From: Myxococcota bacterium
GTDB lineage: Bacteria > Myxococcota_A > UBA796 > UBA2385
Assembly (NCBI GenBank): GCA_023150805.1
Contig: JAKLKF010000010.1
Location: 1 to 64,000, forward strand
Direction: 5' to 3'
Length of the DNA stretch: 64,000 bases
A program made the position numbers and the translations under genes. Each line of letters opens with the position of its first letter. The first letter of the stretch is position 1. The notes beneath the pieces were generated by a model. The model was not told the DNA's origin. It did no database searches and saw nothing but the letters and a program-made list of their open reading frames with translations. Below are positions 48,081-56,410 of this stretch, piece after piece.

Positions 48081-48980
48081 TCAGCAACAGGCGCGGGTGG
48101 CAGGGCGGCGGGCCTCGATGGTGGCCGCCTGGACGTAGTCCTCGACCCCGCGACCGGGCGCCCAGTCGCGGATGAACGCGCGCGACTCGTCCTTGGGCGC
48201 GATGCGCACCTCCTGGAAGCCGGCCGCCGCGATCACCCGGGCCAACTCGTCCAGCTCCATGGCGTTGCCGATGCAGCCGGCGATCAGCGCCAGGTCCTGC
48301 CTCATCTCGGGGGGCAGGGGGGCCGTCGCCACCACGTCGGAGATCGCCAGGCGGCCGCCGGGCTTGAGCACGCGGAAGGCCTCGCGGAAGACCTGGGCCT
48401 TGTCCGGCGACAGGTTGATCACGCAGTTGCTCAGGATCACGTCCGCCACCATGTCGGGCACCGGCAGGTGCTCGATCTCGCCCAGGCGGAACTCGACGTT
48501 GCGGTAGCCGCCCTTCGCCGCGTTGCCGCGGGCGCGGCAGACCATGTCCGGCGTCATGTCGACCCCGATCACGCGGCCCGCGTCGCCCACCTCGTGCGCG
48601 GCCAGGAAGCAGTCGAAGCCCGCCCCCGCGCCCAGGTCCACCACCACCTCGCCCGGTCGCAGGGCGGCGATGGCCTTGGGGTTGCCGCAGCCCAGGCCCA
48701 GGTCGGCGCCCTCGGGCACCAGGCCCAGGTCGGCCTCGGAGTAGCCCAGGCGGGTCGAGATCAGGCGCTGCACCGCGCTGTCGTCGGAGACGCCGCAGCA
48801 GGAGGCGGGCTTGCCGGTCGTCTGGCCCAGGTCCGCGGCGCGGGCGACGCTGGCGTAGGTCTGGCGGACCTGGTCGCGGTGGCCGTCGTGGAGGTGGGCC
48901 TGCGCCGCCGGCGAGGGGGCGGCCGGCGCGCAGCAGGAGGAGGCGGCGGGGGCGGCCTGGGGGAGGGGCTTGCCGGCCAT
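48081..48980 (-). CDS. arsM: ArsM arsenite S-adenosylmethionine methyltransferase
   Basis: A 299-residue SAM-dependent methyltransferase that methylates As(III) to methylated arsenicals. The SAM motif I is VVDLGAGAGFD (residues 113-123), followed by VIGVDMTPDMV. The arsenic-binding cysteines of ArsM are present: Cys61/62 (PASCCGVSD), Cys186 (ILSNCVINLSPDK) and Cys236 (IAGCIGNA). The N-terminus also has a CC pair (SSCCAPA) and the protein ends in ATRACC, both common in ArsM. It starts at ATG 48980 (GGAG upstream) and ends 190 bases before the molybdoenzyme operon on the same strand. No arsR or other ars gene is adjacent, so its regulation is unclear. Confidence 0.93.
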   Translation of the reverse strand: MAGKPLPQAAPAASSCCAPAAPSPAAQAHLHDGHRDQVRQTYASVARAADLGQTTGKPASCCGVSDDSAVQRLISTRLGYSEADLGLVPEGADLGLGCGNPKAIAALRPGEVVVDLGAGAGFDCFLAAHEVGDAGRVIGVDMTPDMVCRARGNAAKGGYRNVEFRLGEIEHLPVPDMVADVILSNCVINLSPDKAQVFREAFRVLKPGGRLAISDVVATAPLPPEMRQDLALIAGCIGNAMELDELARVIAAAGFQEVRIAPKDESRAFIRDWAPGRGVEDYVQAATIEARRPATRACC

Positions 48981-49055
48981 GGGCGGCTCCGGGTCCGGGG
49001 GGTGGCGGTGGGCCTAACCCGCGCCACGCCCCGCACGGACCTGCGGCGCTCTGGC

Positions 49056-49928
49056 TCAGCGGCGGGTGTGGATGCCCAGGCCGGTGCTGTTCTTGCCGCG
49101 GTACTCCGGCGAGCCGCCCGCCCCGTCGCGGGCGTAGGCCCCCGAGCCCCCGTCGTACTTCACGACCGCGTCGAAGCCGTGGGCCAGCAGGTCCTTCTGC
49201 ATGGCGGCGCCCGACTTGTCGTGGGCCACGATCGCGAAGGCCTGGCCGTCGCGGATGCCGACCAGGATGTGCATGGTCTGTCGCATCTGCTGGGCCTGGA
49301 TGCCACCGGCGCCCTGGTCGAAGCGCTGCTTGTCCCGCAGATCCTGGCTGCTCACGGCGCGCCCGCCCTCGATCAGCAAGGCGCCGCCGCCCATGAAGTC
49401 CTTGACCGGGTTGCCGAGCTGGCCGAAGGCCGCCTGGATCTCCTCGCCCTTGCGGCCGGCGGCCCGGCCCACCACGACGCTGCCGTCCTGCAACACGGCC
49501 ATCCCGCCGCGCCCGGCGGCCTTCTCGTGGCCCTGGGTGTCGAGCTTGCCATCGCGCATGATGGGGCCGGCGCTCTGGACGTAGTCGACGGTGAAGGTGC
49601 CCGACAGCACGGCGTCGTAGCCGTCCGCACCCTGCTTCTGCCCTGCGAGTGCGGCGTCGGGCCCCTGCTTCGCCGCGGCGTACAACACGTCGACCTGGTC
49701 GATGGGGTAGACCGTGTAGCCCAGGCGGGAGAGGGCCGAGAGGTCGGGCGGCGGGCGCCGCGCCTCGTCGGTGCCGGGGCGCTGGCTGTTGAGCGGGTGG
49801 AGCTTCAGCGCGTCGGCGGCGGCCGCGTTGCCGGCGAGCTGGGCCACCTCGGGCGCGGGAGAGGAGGCGCGGGGGGTGGCGGCGGCGGCGGGGGTCTTCT
49901 GCGGGGGGAGCGTGGACTTCACGGGCAC
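49056..49928 (-). CDS. Phosphodiester glycosidase (NAGPA)-like protein
   Basis: A protein of about 290 residues. The C-terminal 200 residues have the order of NAGPA/DUF2233 domains: an early DAVLSGTFTVDYVQSAGP, DGSVVVGR, an MRQTMHILVGIRDGQAFAIVA strand pair and the closing HGFDAVVKYDGGSGAYARDG, where a lnlDGGgS-type motif is expected. The first 60 residues are Pro/Ala-rich and without structure (TPAAAATPRASSPAPE), and no signal peptide is visible. The start is uncertain: GTG 49928 or 49922 give the shortest sensible protein, whereas the frame stays open to 50420 on that strand across the divergent AlkD-like gene. Function and location unknown. Confidence 0.5.
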   Translation of the reverse strand: MPVKSTLPPQKTPAAAATPRASSPAPEVAQLAGNAAAADALKLHPLNSQRPGTDEARRPPPDLSALSRLGYTVYPIDQVDVLYAAAKQGPDAALAGQKQGADGYDAVLSGTFTVDYVQSAGPIMRDGKLDTQGHEKAAGRGGMAVLQDGSVVVGRAAGRKGEEIQAAFGQLGNPVKDFMGGGALLIEGGRAVSSQDLRDKQRFDQGAGGIQAQQMRQTMHILVGIRDGQAFAIVAHDKSGAAMQKDLLAHGFDAVVKYDGGSGAYARDGAGGSPEYRGKNSTGLGIHTRR

Positions 49929-50012
49929 CTCGGCGCGGGAGAGGATCGCGCGGGGGAGGGGGCGGGTCAACGGGGGGCGGCCCTCTGCGCTCGGGCTGCG
50001 ATAGGAGGCGTC

Positions 50013-50780
50013 ATGCGCGGCTTCTCCCTCTCGTCGACCGACCCCGCTGCCCCGTCCCGCGTCTCTGGTGATGTGCCCGAGCAGGTCCTCTCCCGCGTGA
50101 TGGAGCAGGTCCGGGCGCAGGCGGACCCCGCCCGCGCGGCGGCCGAGAAGGCCTACCTCAAGAGCGCGCTGACCTTTCACGGCCTGACCCTGCCCAAGGT
50201 GCACGCCGTCGAGCGGCAGATCGAGGCGATGGTCACGCCGGAGCAGCTCCGGCCGGTCGTCGAGCGCCTGTGGGCCGAGCCAGTGCACGAGCCGCGGGCC
50301 GTGGCCGTGGAGCTGCTGGAGCGCCGGGCCCGCTGGTTGACCTCGACGGATCTGTCCTGGATCGAGGTGATCCTGCGGGACTGTCACACCTGGGCCTACG
50401 TCGACGCCATCGCCGTCCACGCCGTCGGATCGGTCGTGGAGCGGGAGCCCCCGGCCGCGGCGGTCCTGGACCGGTGGATCGTGGACGGTGACTTCTGGAT
50501 CCGTCGCTCGGCCCTGCTGGCCCTGCTGCTGCCCTTGCGGCAGGGTCGCGGCGACCCGGCGCGCTTCCTCCGCTACGCCCAGGGCTGCCTGGCGGACAAC
50601 GAGGTCTTCATCCGCAAGGCGGTGGGCTGGGTGCTACGGGAGATGGGCAAGCAGCGCCCGGCCGAGGTCGAGGCCTTCGTGCGGGCGCACCATGCACAGA
50701 TGTCGGGGCTGACCTTCCGGGAGGCGATCCGCTCGCAGCCGGCGCAGGTGCAGGAGGCGCTGCGGGCGCTGCGGGGGTGA
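50013..50780 (+). CDS. AlkD-type DNA alkylation repair glycosylase
   Basis: A 255-residue all-helical protein of the AlkC/AlkD HEAT-repeat family, which excises cationic alkylated purines such as 3- and 7-methyl adducts from DNA. Visible landmarks are the helix EKAYLKSALTFHGLTLPKVH, the HEAT-like YVDAIAVHAVGSVVER, the catalytic-type WIVDGDFWIRRSALLALLLPLR with the active-site Asp and tryptophans, and FIRKAVGWVLREMGKQRPAEVEAFV. The Shine-Dalgarno GGAGG lies before ATG 50013. It is transcribed divergently from the glycosidase-like gene. Cytosolic, monomeric. Confidence 0.85.
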   Translation: MRGFSLSSTDPAAPSRVSGDVPEQVLSRVMEQVRAQADPARAAAEKAYLKSALTFHGLTLPKVHAVERQIEAMVTPEQLRPVVERLWAEPVHEPRAVAVELLERRARWLTSTDLSWIEVILRDCHTWAYVDAIAVHAVGSVVEREPPAAAVLDRWIVDGDFWIRRSALLALLLPLRQGRGDPARFLRYAQGCLADNEVFIRKAVGWVLREMGKQRPAEVEAFVRAHHAQMSGLTFREAIRSQPAQVQEALRALRG

Positions 50781-50817
50781 GGGGGCTCTGTGGCCCCCCA
50801 GCACTTCTCTGAGGGCT

Positions 50818-51819
50818 TCAACCGAGCGCGCCGCTGGCCGGCAGGATCACCTGCAGGAAGGCACGCTCTCGCACGGCCTCCCGCGTCCTGGCTGCCAGCC
50901 GGCCAAAGGGCTCGAGCTCGTCGCCTGCGGCTCCGGCCTTCCACGCCGCGGCGTAGTGCCCCTCGATCCGCTGCCGCGCCTCGCTCCGGAGCTCCGGGTG
51001 CTGCCCCAGCAGCCAGCGCAGGGTCCGCCAGCCCAGGGCGGCGTGGGTCTCCTCGTCCTGGGCGATGCCGCCGAGCATGGCGGTCAGGGCCGGGTCGGCC
51101 GTGCGCTGGCTGGCCTCGCGCAGCCACAGGGCGCCGATGGTCTCGCCGACACAGGCCTCGTCGACCAGGCGGCGCATGACGCCTTGGGGGCCCAGGTCGA
51201 CGTCCAGGGCGCCCCGCACGTCCAGCGGCCCGGGGCCGTGGGCCTGCCCGGAGAAGCGCTCGGCCAGGCCGAAGGCGACCTGGGCGTGGCGGATCTCGTC
51301 GGAGGCGGCCTGGTGGGTGTCCAGCAAGAGCTGGGGTGGGGCGCCCAGGTGCAGCAGCTCGAGCGCGACGCGGTGGAAGCTGGCCACGCTGGCGTGCTCA
51401 CCGGCGGCCATGGCCAGGAAGTGCCGGACCAGCGTGGCGCGCGCTGTGGCGTCCAGGTCGGCGAGGTCGATGTCGGCGGGGCCGGTCCAGTCGCGACGGT
51501 GCGCCACCGGCGCGGTGCGGATCTCATCCGCCACCGTGAAGGGGCGGCCTACGCCGCCGTCCCCAGAAGGCGAACCACCGCCGTCGCCCCCACCGCCGTC
51601 CTCGCCACCGCCGTCGCCCCCGTCGCCGGTGTCGCCGCTGTCGTCGTCCTTGTCGCCACAGGCCACGACGCCGAGCATCAGGCCTCCCAGCGGCGGGGCG
51701 CCGCCGAGGCGGAGCGGGCCCCTGGCGTCCGTGGCCGGTGCGGTCCCTGCGCCGCTGGCGGCCGCGGCCCCCATCCCAGCCAGGATCAGGGCGAGCAGGA
51801 CTTGTTCGTTACGGGGCAT
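50818..51819 (-). CDS. Ferritin-like di-iron domain lipoprotein-type protein
   Basis: A 333-residue protein. ATG 51819 has AGGAGGT upstream. The N-terminus has two hydrophobic stretches; the second ends in LMLGVVACGDKDDDSGD, a lipobox-like Cys followed by the linker style seen elsewhere in the window. If the first stretch is the true start, the lipobox is unusually far in (about residue 53). After the DGGGG linker comes a four-helix ferritin-like domain with di-iron ligand motifs GEHASVASFH, SDEIRHAQVA, GETIGALWLREAS and DEETHAALGW. Such domains store iron or handle O2/peroxide. It is directly followed upstream by a damaged paralogue (51884-52710). Confidence 0.75.
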   Translation of the reverse strand: MPRNEQVLLALILAGMGAAAASGAGTAPATDARGPLRLGGAPPLGGLMLGVVACGDKDDDSGDTGDGGDGGGEDGGGGDGGGSPSGDGGVGRPFTVADEIRTAPVAHRRDWTGPADIDLADLDATARATLVRHFLAMAAGEHASVASFHRVALELLHLGAPPQLLLDTHQAASDEIRHAQVAFGLAERFSGQAHGPGPLDVRGALDVDLGPQGVMRRLVDEACVGETIGALWLREASQRTADPALTAMLGGIAQDEETHAALGWRTLRWLLGQHPELRSEARQRIEGHYAAAWKAGAAGDELEPFGRLAARTREAVRERAFLQVILPASGALG

Positions 51820-51883
51820 CAGACCTCCTGATGCCACAGTGGCAGGGTCCCGCCGGGAAGGCAAGCGCTCCTGGACGGCTCCG

Positions 51884-52710
51884 TCAGCTCCCGAGCCAGG
51901 GGCAGGACGATGTGGTCCAGGCCCACCCGGCGTACCCGCTCTCGGCTGGCCGGGCCCAGGCAGCCGTGGCGTCGGCGAGGGCCTCGTCTGCCACCGCGCG
52001 AAGCTCGGGCTGAGCGTCGAGCAGCCACGAGAGCGTCCGCCAGGCCAGCGCCGCATGGCGCGTCTCGTCTTCGGCGAACTCCGCATCAGGGCCAGGGAGA
52101 AGCGCGCGAAGGCCGCCACAGAGGCGTGTTCGGCCTGGCCCGCCCGGACCCAACGCGCGACGATGGCCGGCACCAGCGCCGCGGGCACCGGGGCCGGGCT
52201 GCAGGCGGTGTGCCAGTCTGCCCGGCGTGCCGGGAGGGCGACGCGAGCGCGTTGGTCCACCAGGAAGGGGTGGCCTTCGTCCCCCTTGCTGATGTCCTCT
52301 TCCTGCTTCCATCGGGTACCGAAGCAGCAGGCCTCATCCAGCCAGGCCGGTCCGCAGGTCGCCGTCATGCCCCAGATCATGCCTGCGTCCGCGTCCCACT
52401 CCCGGCGCGCGGCGCCTGTGCACGCTCCGACCGCATTGACTTCCTCTACCGGTTCGGACATGCACCGGTCCTCGTTTCTCACGTCTGTGACGAAGCACAG
52501 GAAGTCCTCTCCCGCCTCTGGCGTGTCGCCCTCGGGCGCCCAGCCCCATTGTCCGGCGTCTGAGACGATGGCGAAGGGCAATGCGTCCACTTCCTCCGCG
52601 ACGCAGGTGCCGTAGTCGCCGGCGTGCTGGGGATCGTACTTGTCGTCGCAGCCCGTGGTCGCCAGCAGTGCCAACGCGCGGGTCAGCTGCGCGCGAATCC
52701 GTTCGTCCAT
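51884..52710 (-). pseudogene. Broken paralogue of the ferritin-like lipoprotein
   Basis: From ATG 52710 the frame reads a short signal ending in LLATTGCDDKYD, a Cys-rich domain of about 150 residues (CCFGTRWKQEED), and then the first ferritin-like helix QAEHASVAAFARFSLALM. At about 52087 the sequence jumps to the fourth helix in another frame, EDETRHAALAWRTLSWLLDAQPELR, which continues to a stop at 51884. Compared with the intact neighbour, the two central helices with the D-E-I-R-H and G-E-T ligands (roughly 90 residues) are missing and the frame is shifted. The product cannot form a di-iron site. A deletion with frameshift is the simplest explanation. Confidence 0.75.
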
Positions 52711-52806
52711 CTGTGACAGGGCGGCCAGGCTGGTGGGCGGGGCGCGATCCGCAGCGTGCGGCGTGGGGGTCCCGTGCCGCAGGGGTTCGAATACGAGACC
52801 TGCAGT

Positions 52807-53622
52807 TCAGGCGCCATCGCCCGCCCACGGCTCACCGGGCAGGCGCGCGACGAGGGTGGACAGGATCCGGTCGAGCGCAGCTTCCGGGTCCCACACCACG
52901 CCGGGGCGCAGCAGCGGCGTCATGTCGTGCCGGAACACGTCCTGCCGGCGCTTGTCGTGCAGGTTCTGCTCGAAGAGCGCGCGGGTGACGCGGTGGCCGC
53001 CCTCGGCCATGTAGTGCTGGAACACCTCGACGAGCCGACCGGGGTCGGCGCCCGCGTCGAGCGCGCGGTCGAGGTCGAAGAGGTCGCGGCCTTTCTTGCG
53101 CTGGTACAGGGCGCGCAGCTTGGTGCCCATGAGCTCGTCCAGCGGGAAGGTGGTCAGCGCGGCCTCACCCTTGAACCAATCGGTCTCCACCGCGAACGGA
53201 CGGCGCTCCCAGCCGAGAAGGCAGAAGTGCTCCCGGGAGTTGATCTCGACCTTCACCCGCATCGGCCGCGCCGGGGGGCCCTCCGACGAGATGCGGTAGA
53301 CCAGGTTGACCCGTCCCTCCTTGAGTTCCCGCTTGGGCGTGCCCAGCCACGGGTCCAGCGCGGCGCGGACCCGGTCGAAGGTCGGCCCGATCGGCCCCGG
53401 CCGCGTCTGCACCAGGTCGATGTCCTCGGAGTACCGGGCGCCCGGCGCGAGGTGGAGCTTGTGCAGGGCGGTGCCGCCGCGGAACGCGAGCGCGTCCGCG
53501 AGCTCGGGCACGCGGAAGATCTCGATGAGGGCGCGCGAGAGGACGAGGTCCTGCTCGATCATCGCGTCGTCACGCCACGGCGCCCTGGCCCTCCACGCGT
53601 CGATGGATGGGATCGGGATCAC
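52807..53622 (-). CDS. AbiEii-type nucleotidyltransferase toxin
   Basis: A 271-residue protein of the DUF1814/AbiEii family, the toxin of the type IV AbiE toxin-antitoxin and abortive-infection system. Nucleotidyltransferase motif I is FRGGTALHKLHL (residues 47-58), followed by YSEDIDLV (Asp67, Asp69), and the later LDELMGTKLRALYQRKKGRDLFDL is the conserved C-terminal motif of the family. GTG 53622 overlaps the antitoxin stop (GTGA). The order antitoxin then toxin is normal for AbiE. Toxins of this family transfer nucleotides to tRNA or other targets and stop growth of infected cells. All motifs are intact. Confidence 0.9.
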   Translation of the reverse strand: MIPIPSIDAWRARAPWRDDAMIEQDLVLSRALIEIFRVPELADALAFRGGTALHKLHLAPGARYSEDIDLVQTRPGPIGPTFDRVRAALDPWLGTPKRELKEGRVNLVYRISSEGPPARPMRVKVEINSREHFCLLGWERRPFAVETDWFKGEAALTTFPLDELMGTKLRALYQRKKGRDLFDLDRALDAGADPGRLVEVFQHYMAEGGHRVTRALFEQNLHDKRRQDVFRHDMTPLLRPGVVWDPEAALDRILSTLVARLPGEPWAGDGA

Positions 53623-54413
53623 AGCTCGTCGGGCTCCACGTCGGCGTTCACGATCAGGCGCCAGCGGGCGTCTCGAAGGGCGCTGCGGGTGGGCGCCGAG
53701 CGTCGAAGCGGCGTCGATGCGGCAGCCCTGGCGTCCACGTCGGGCAGCAGCGCGGCCGCGAGGGCCGGCTGGTCGACGCGCTCCAGCATCCAGCCGAGCC
53801 GCTGGGCCCACGCGACCGGGGCGCGCCGGCCCTCCGCGGCGAGCGCGTCGGGGTCGATCTCCTCGGCCAGCTCGGAAAGGACGGTGGCGACGTGCGAGAG
53901 CCCGCCGCAGCGCTCAGCGTAGCCGACCAGCTCCAGCGCGGTGGCGGCCGGGGTGGCGACGCGGACCGTGCCCATGCGGGTGTTGCGGGTCTGAGTCGGA
54001 GTGTCGGCCATGTCGTGGCGGGCGATGAAGTCGACGTGGACGGGGCCCAGCGCGATCGGCTTGCGGTTGCGCGCCACGACGACCTGGGTGCGCTGGGGCG
54101 CCTGGTGGGCCGCGCCGTGCATCGCGGCGGCGGTGAGGAGGGCCAGGTAGTAGGGCTCGCCGAGCCAGCGCATCAGGGGGTCGAGGAAGTGCTCGGCCGG
54201 CCAGGCGCCCATCTCGCGGTACTCGGGGGGCAGGACCAGGTGGAAGCCGCGGTAGGGACTCGCGATCAGTCGCTTGCGGCGCAGGCGGCCAAGCGCCATG
54301 TAGGCGGCCTCTCGCGTGCCGCCCAGGCCCGCCACGGCGTCGTCGATGGTGAACCACCACCGGCCGCGGGCGGGGAGGGTGTCGAGCCAGGTGCGGGCGG
54401 AGTCGGAAGTCAT
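53619..54413 (-). CDS. AbiEi-type antitoxin
   Basis: A 264-residue protein with an N-terminal winged-helix (FTIDDAVAGLGGTREAAYMALGRLRRKRLIASPYRGFHLV) and the AbiEi C-terminal region (GEPYYLALLTAAAMHGAAHQ, TRMGTVRVATPAATALELV, LGWMLERVDQ), as in the AbiEi antitoxins that repress their own promoter. It should bind inverted repeats upstream and counter AbiEii. It lies 59 bases downstream of the GmrSD-like gene on the same strand, so it may also be read from that transcript. Confidence 0.88.
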   Translation of the reverse strand: MTSDSARTWLDTLPARGRWWFTIDDAVAGLGGTREAAYMALGRLRRKRLIASPYRGFHLVLPPEYREMGAWPAEHFLDPLMRWLGEPYYLALLTAAAMHGAAHQAPQRTQVVVARNRKPIALGPVHVDFIARHDMADTPTQTRNTRMGTVRVATPAATALELVGYAERCGGLSHVATVLSELAEEIDPDALAAEGRRAPVAWAQRLGWMLERVDQPALAAALLPDVDARAAASTPLRRSAPTRSALRDARWRLIVNADVEPDEL

Positions 54414-54472
54414 CGCCAGCCGAAACTAACGCGACGCGTGTGTTTGGGGAAGAGATGAGTTCGGGGCGGAGC

Positions 54473-56341
54473 TCACTCGGGCAGGTCGAACAGGGCGCGG
54501 GCGATGGCGTGGACCTGCGGGAATCGCCGCTCTGCCTCAGCCCACAGCGCGCGCTCGCGGGCGTCCACGATGGCCTTGAGGAGCGCGGGTGCTCGGCCAT
54601 CCTGGTGTTCGAGCAGGTCATGGACCTCGCACAGGCGCTCTCGATCTTCGGCGGAGAGGAAGACGTCGCGGATGGCGAGACGGCCGCCCTCGCGAGCCTC
54701 GTCGAGTCGCGCCAGCTTGTCGCGAGGGAGCCGATCCTGGAGGCCTCGGTTCACCGCCGCGTCGAGGCCGCACAGGTTCCCCGCTCGCCACATTGCGCTG
54801 TTCCCGGGGTGGTACGACAGCCAGGCTTTGCCGTCCTCACCGCGCCACTTCAGCTTGTGCCGCTGCGCCTGCGGGAAGATGTGGTCCCAGTCGATCCGCA
54901 CCGTGGGCTTGAAGGGGATCTGCTGGGCCACGGAGAGGAAGAGGCGTCCGCGGGCGTTCACGCAGTCGCGGCGCGTTCGCTCCTGCTCGGACACTTCTCC
55001 CTCGAACGGTCGGGGAACCGCGGAGCGCTGGTAGCTCAGAGTGCTGGACACCCCGCGGGCAGCTGCGAAGAGGCGATCGACGGGGAACGTGGCGTCGTCG
55101 TGCTCGACGAGCTGCCCAAGCATGGCGCGCGCGTACGTCTCCCGGAGCACCGGCTGCAGGCGGAACGCCGTGCCCCAGAACAGCCAGGCCGCGGCGTTCG
55201 ACACCTGGGAGGGGTCGGACGTCGGGTCCCTTCCTGCCTCGGCCTGCTGGCACGCCCAGATCACGACGGCGTCGACGAGGTAGCGATCAACGAGGCGCAG
55301 GCCCCACCCGAGCGGGGTGCGGTGGGCGAGGGTGTCAAGCATGGCGTCGACCGCGTCTCGGATCTCCTGGCGCCGTGTGACGGTGTGCATGGCCGCGACG
55401 AGCTCGCCACCCTTTTCCCCATAGAGACGCTTCACGTGGAGCGGCACGGGGTCACCGACGCCGAGCTTCAACGAGGCGCCGCGCGCCACGATCCGGAGCG
55501 CGTCCATGCGTGAGAGCGCCCCGGTGCGTCCTCGGAAGCCGTCCAGCTCGGCCTCGGCGTGGACCCAGCGGGACTTCACAGCGGCGAAGAAGATGTCCGC
55601 GGCCGAGGTCCGTACCCCCTCCATGTTGGCGCGCTCGAACACCTCGAGGACGTCCTCCGGGCCGTCGAGGACGATGCGCTGCACCGGGATGAACGGCGTG
55701 GCCCAGGCGTTGACGACGTTGCGGAGGCGTCGCAACGCAGCCGCATCGAGGACCGTGGCGGCGTGCTCCGGGTCCACACCAGAGAACCACGTCGCGAGCG
55801 CGGACTTGTCGGTGAGGAGGTCGTCGGGATGCTCCCGGTCGAGAAGCGCCTTGCCGAGCCTGCGGACGGAGACCCACTCCTCGCGTGAGGCGTCGCCGAC
55901 GGCGAACGGATCCCAGCCGTGGTCCCGCCAGGTGATCCATCGGTGGATGCGCTTGTCGTACGCCCCTGGTCGCAGCTCCTCGCGCGGTGCCCCGGGGCGG
56001 AAGAAGAACTCGAGGGAGGCTGCCTCCTCGTCTAGCGGGGGGCCGAACAGGACGGAGAGCGCCCAGGTGCGCTGCTGACCGTCGAGGATCTGCCAGGCAT
56101 CGGACGCCTCCTCGACGATCCGTCCGTCTCCGTCGCGCACGATGGCGGCCGTCGGATCGGCCGACCGGCAGAGGAGCAGGGAGCCGATCGGGAAGCCCGC
56201 GAGCAGGGAGTCGAACAGCTTGGCCGCCTTGAACGCGTCCCACACGCGCTCGCGCTGGACGATGGCCAGGCGCCAGGCGTCGTCGTCTCGCCCGGTGCTG
56301 GCCAGGATGTCGCGGACGGAGGTGGCGGTCGCGGCCTGCAT
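54473..56341 (-). CDS. GmrSD-like DUF262-HNH (type IV restriction-like) nuclease
   Basis: A 622-residue protein. The N-terminal DUF262/GmrS-like domain has VQRERVWDAFKAAKLFDSLL, FPIGSLLL and the hallmark ILDGQQRTWALSVL (Asp87-Arg91), which binds nucleotide, and VFERANMEGVRTSAADIFFA typical of the family. The C-terminal domain has an HNH/His-Me-like motif: RIDWDHIFPQAQRHK, then NLCGLDAAVNRGLQDRLP in place of the usual N...L....N..K. Such fused proteins cut modified phage DNA and are common in defence islands. It is followed by AbiEi/AbiEii on the same strand. The catalytic Asp-His (WDH) is present. Target modification unknown. Confidence 0.85.
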   Translation of the reverse strand: MQAATATSVRDILASTGRDDDAWRLAIVQRERVWDAFKAAKLFDSLLAGFPIGSLLLCRSADPTAAIVRDGDGRIVEEASDAWQILDGQQRTWALSVLFGPPLDEEAASLEFFFRPGAPREELRPGAYDKRIHRWITWRDHGWDPFAVGDASREEWVSVRRLGKALLDREHPDDLLTDKSALATWFSGVDPEHAATVLDAAALRRLRNVVNAWATPFIPVQRIVLDGPEDVLEVFERANMEGVRTSAADIFFAAVKSRWVHAEAELDGFRGRTGALSRMDALRIVARGASLKLGVGDPVPLHVKRLYGEKGGELVAAMHTVTRRQEIRDAVDAMLDTLAHRTPLGWGLRLVDRYLVDAVVIWACQQAEAGRDPTSDPSQVSNAAAWLFWGTAFRLQPVLRETYARAMLGQLVEHDDATFPVDRLFAAARGVSSTLSYQRSAVPRPFEGEVSEQERTRRDCVNARGRLFLSVAQQIPFKPTVRIDWDHIFPQAQRHKLKWRGEDGKAWLSYHPGNSAMWRAGNLCGLDAAVNRGLQDRLPRDKLARLDEAREGGRLAIRDVFLSAEDRERLCEVHDLLEHQDGRAPALLKAIVDARERALWAEAERRFPQVHAIARALFDLPE

Positions 56342-56410
56342 GGCGGCGAGACTAACGCAGACCGGTCGTCGGATGCGTTCGGGGTCGCGTCATGTGGCCT
56401 CGGCCAGCCC

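Noticed and set aside
49929-50420. Longer start for the NAGPA-like protein
   Set aside because: The extension would lie antisense to the AlkD-like gene, which has a strong ribosome site and clear family motifs.
50818-52710. One 630-residue open frame covering both ferritin-like genes
   Set aside because: The frame happens to stay open through a frameshifted, low-complexity stretch; a good ribosome site at 51819 and the change of frame at about 52087 show an intact gene plus a broken one.
52765-52812. GGTTCGAAT sequence resembling a tRNA T-loop, possible att site at the edge of the defence island
   Set aside because: The flanking bases do not form a T-stem, no acceptor or anticodon arm is visible, and no matching direct repeat was noticed. 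A tRNA scan and a repeat search with this 48-bp stretch would settle it.
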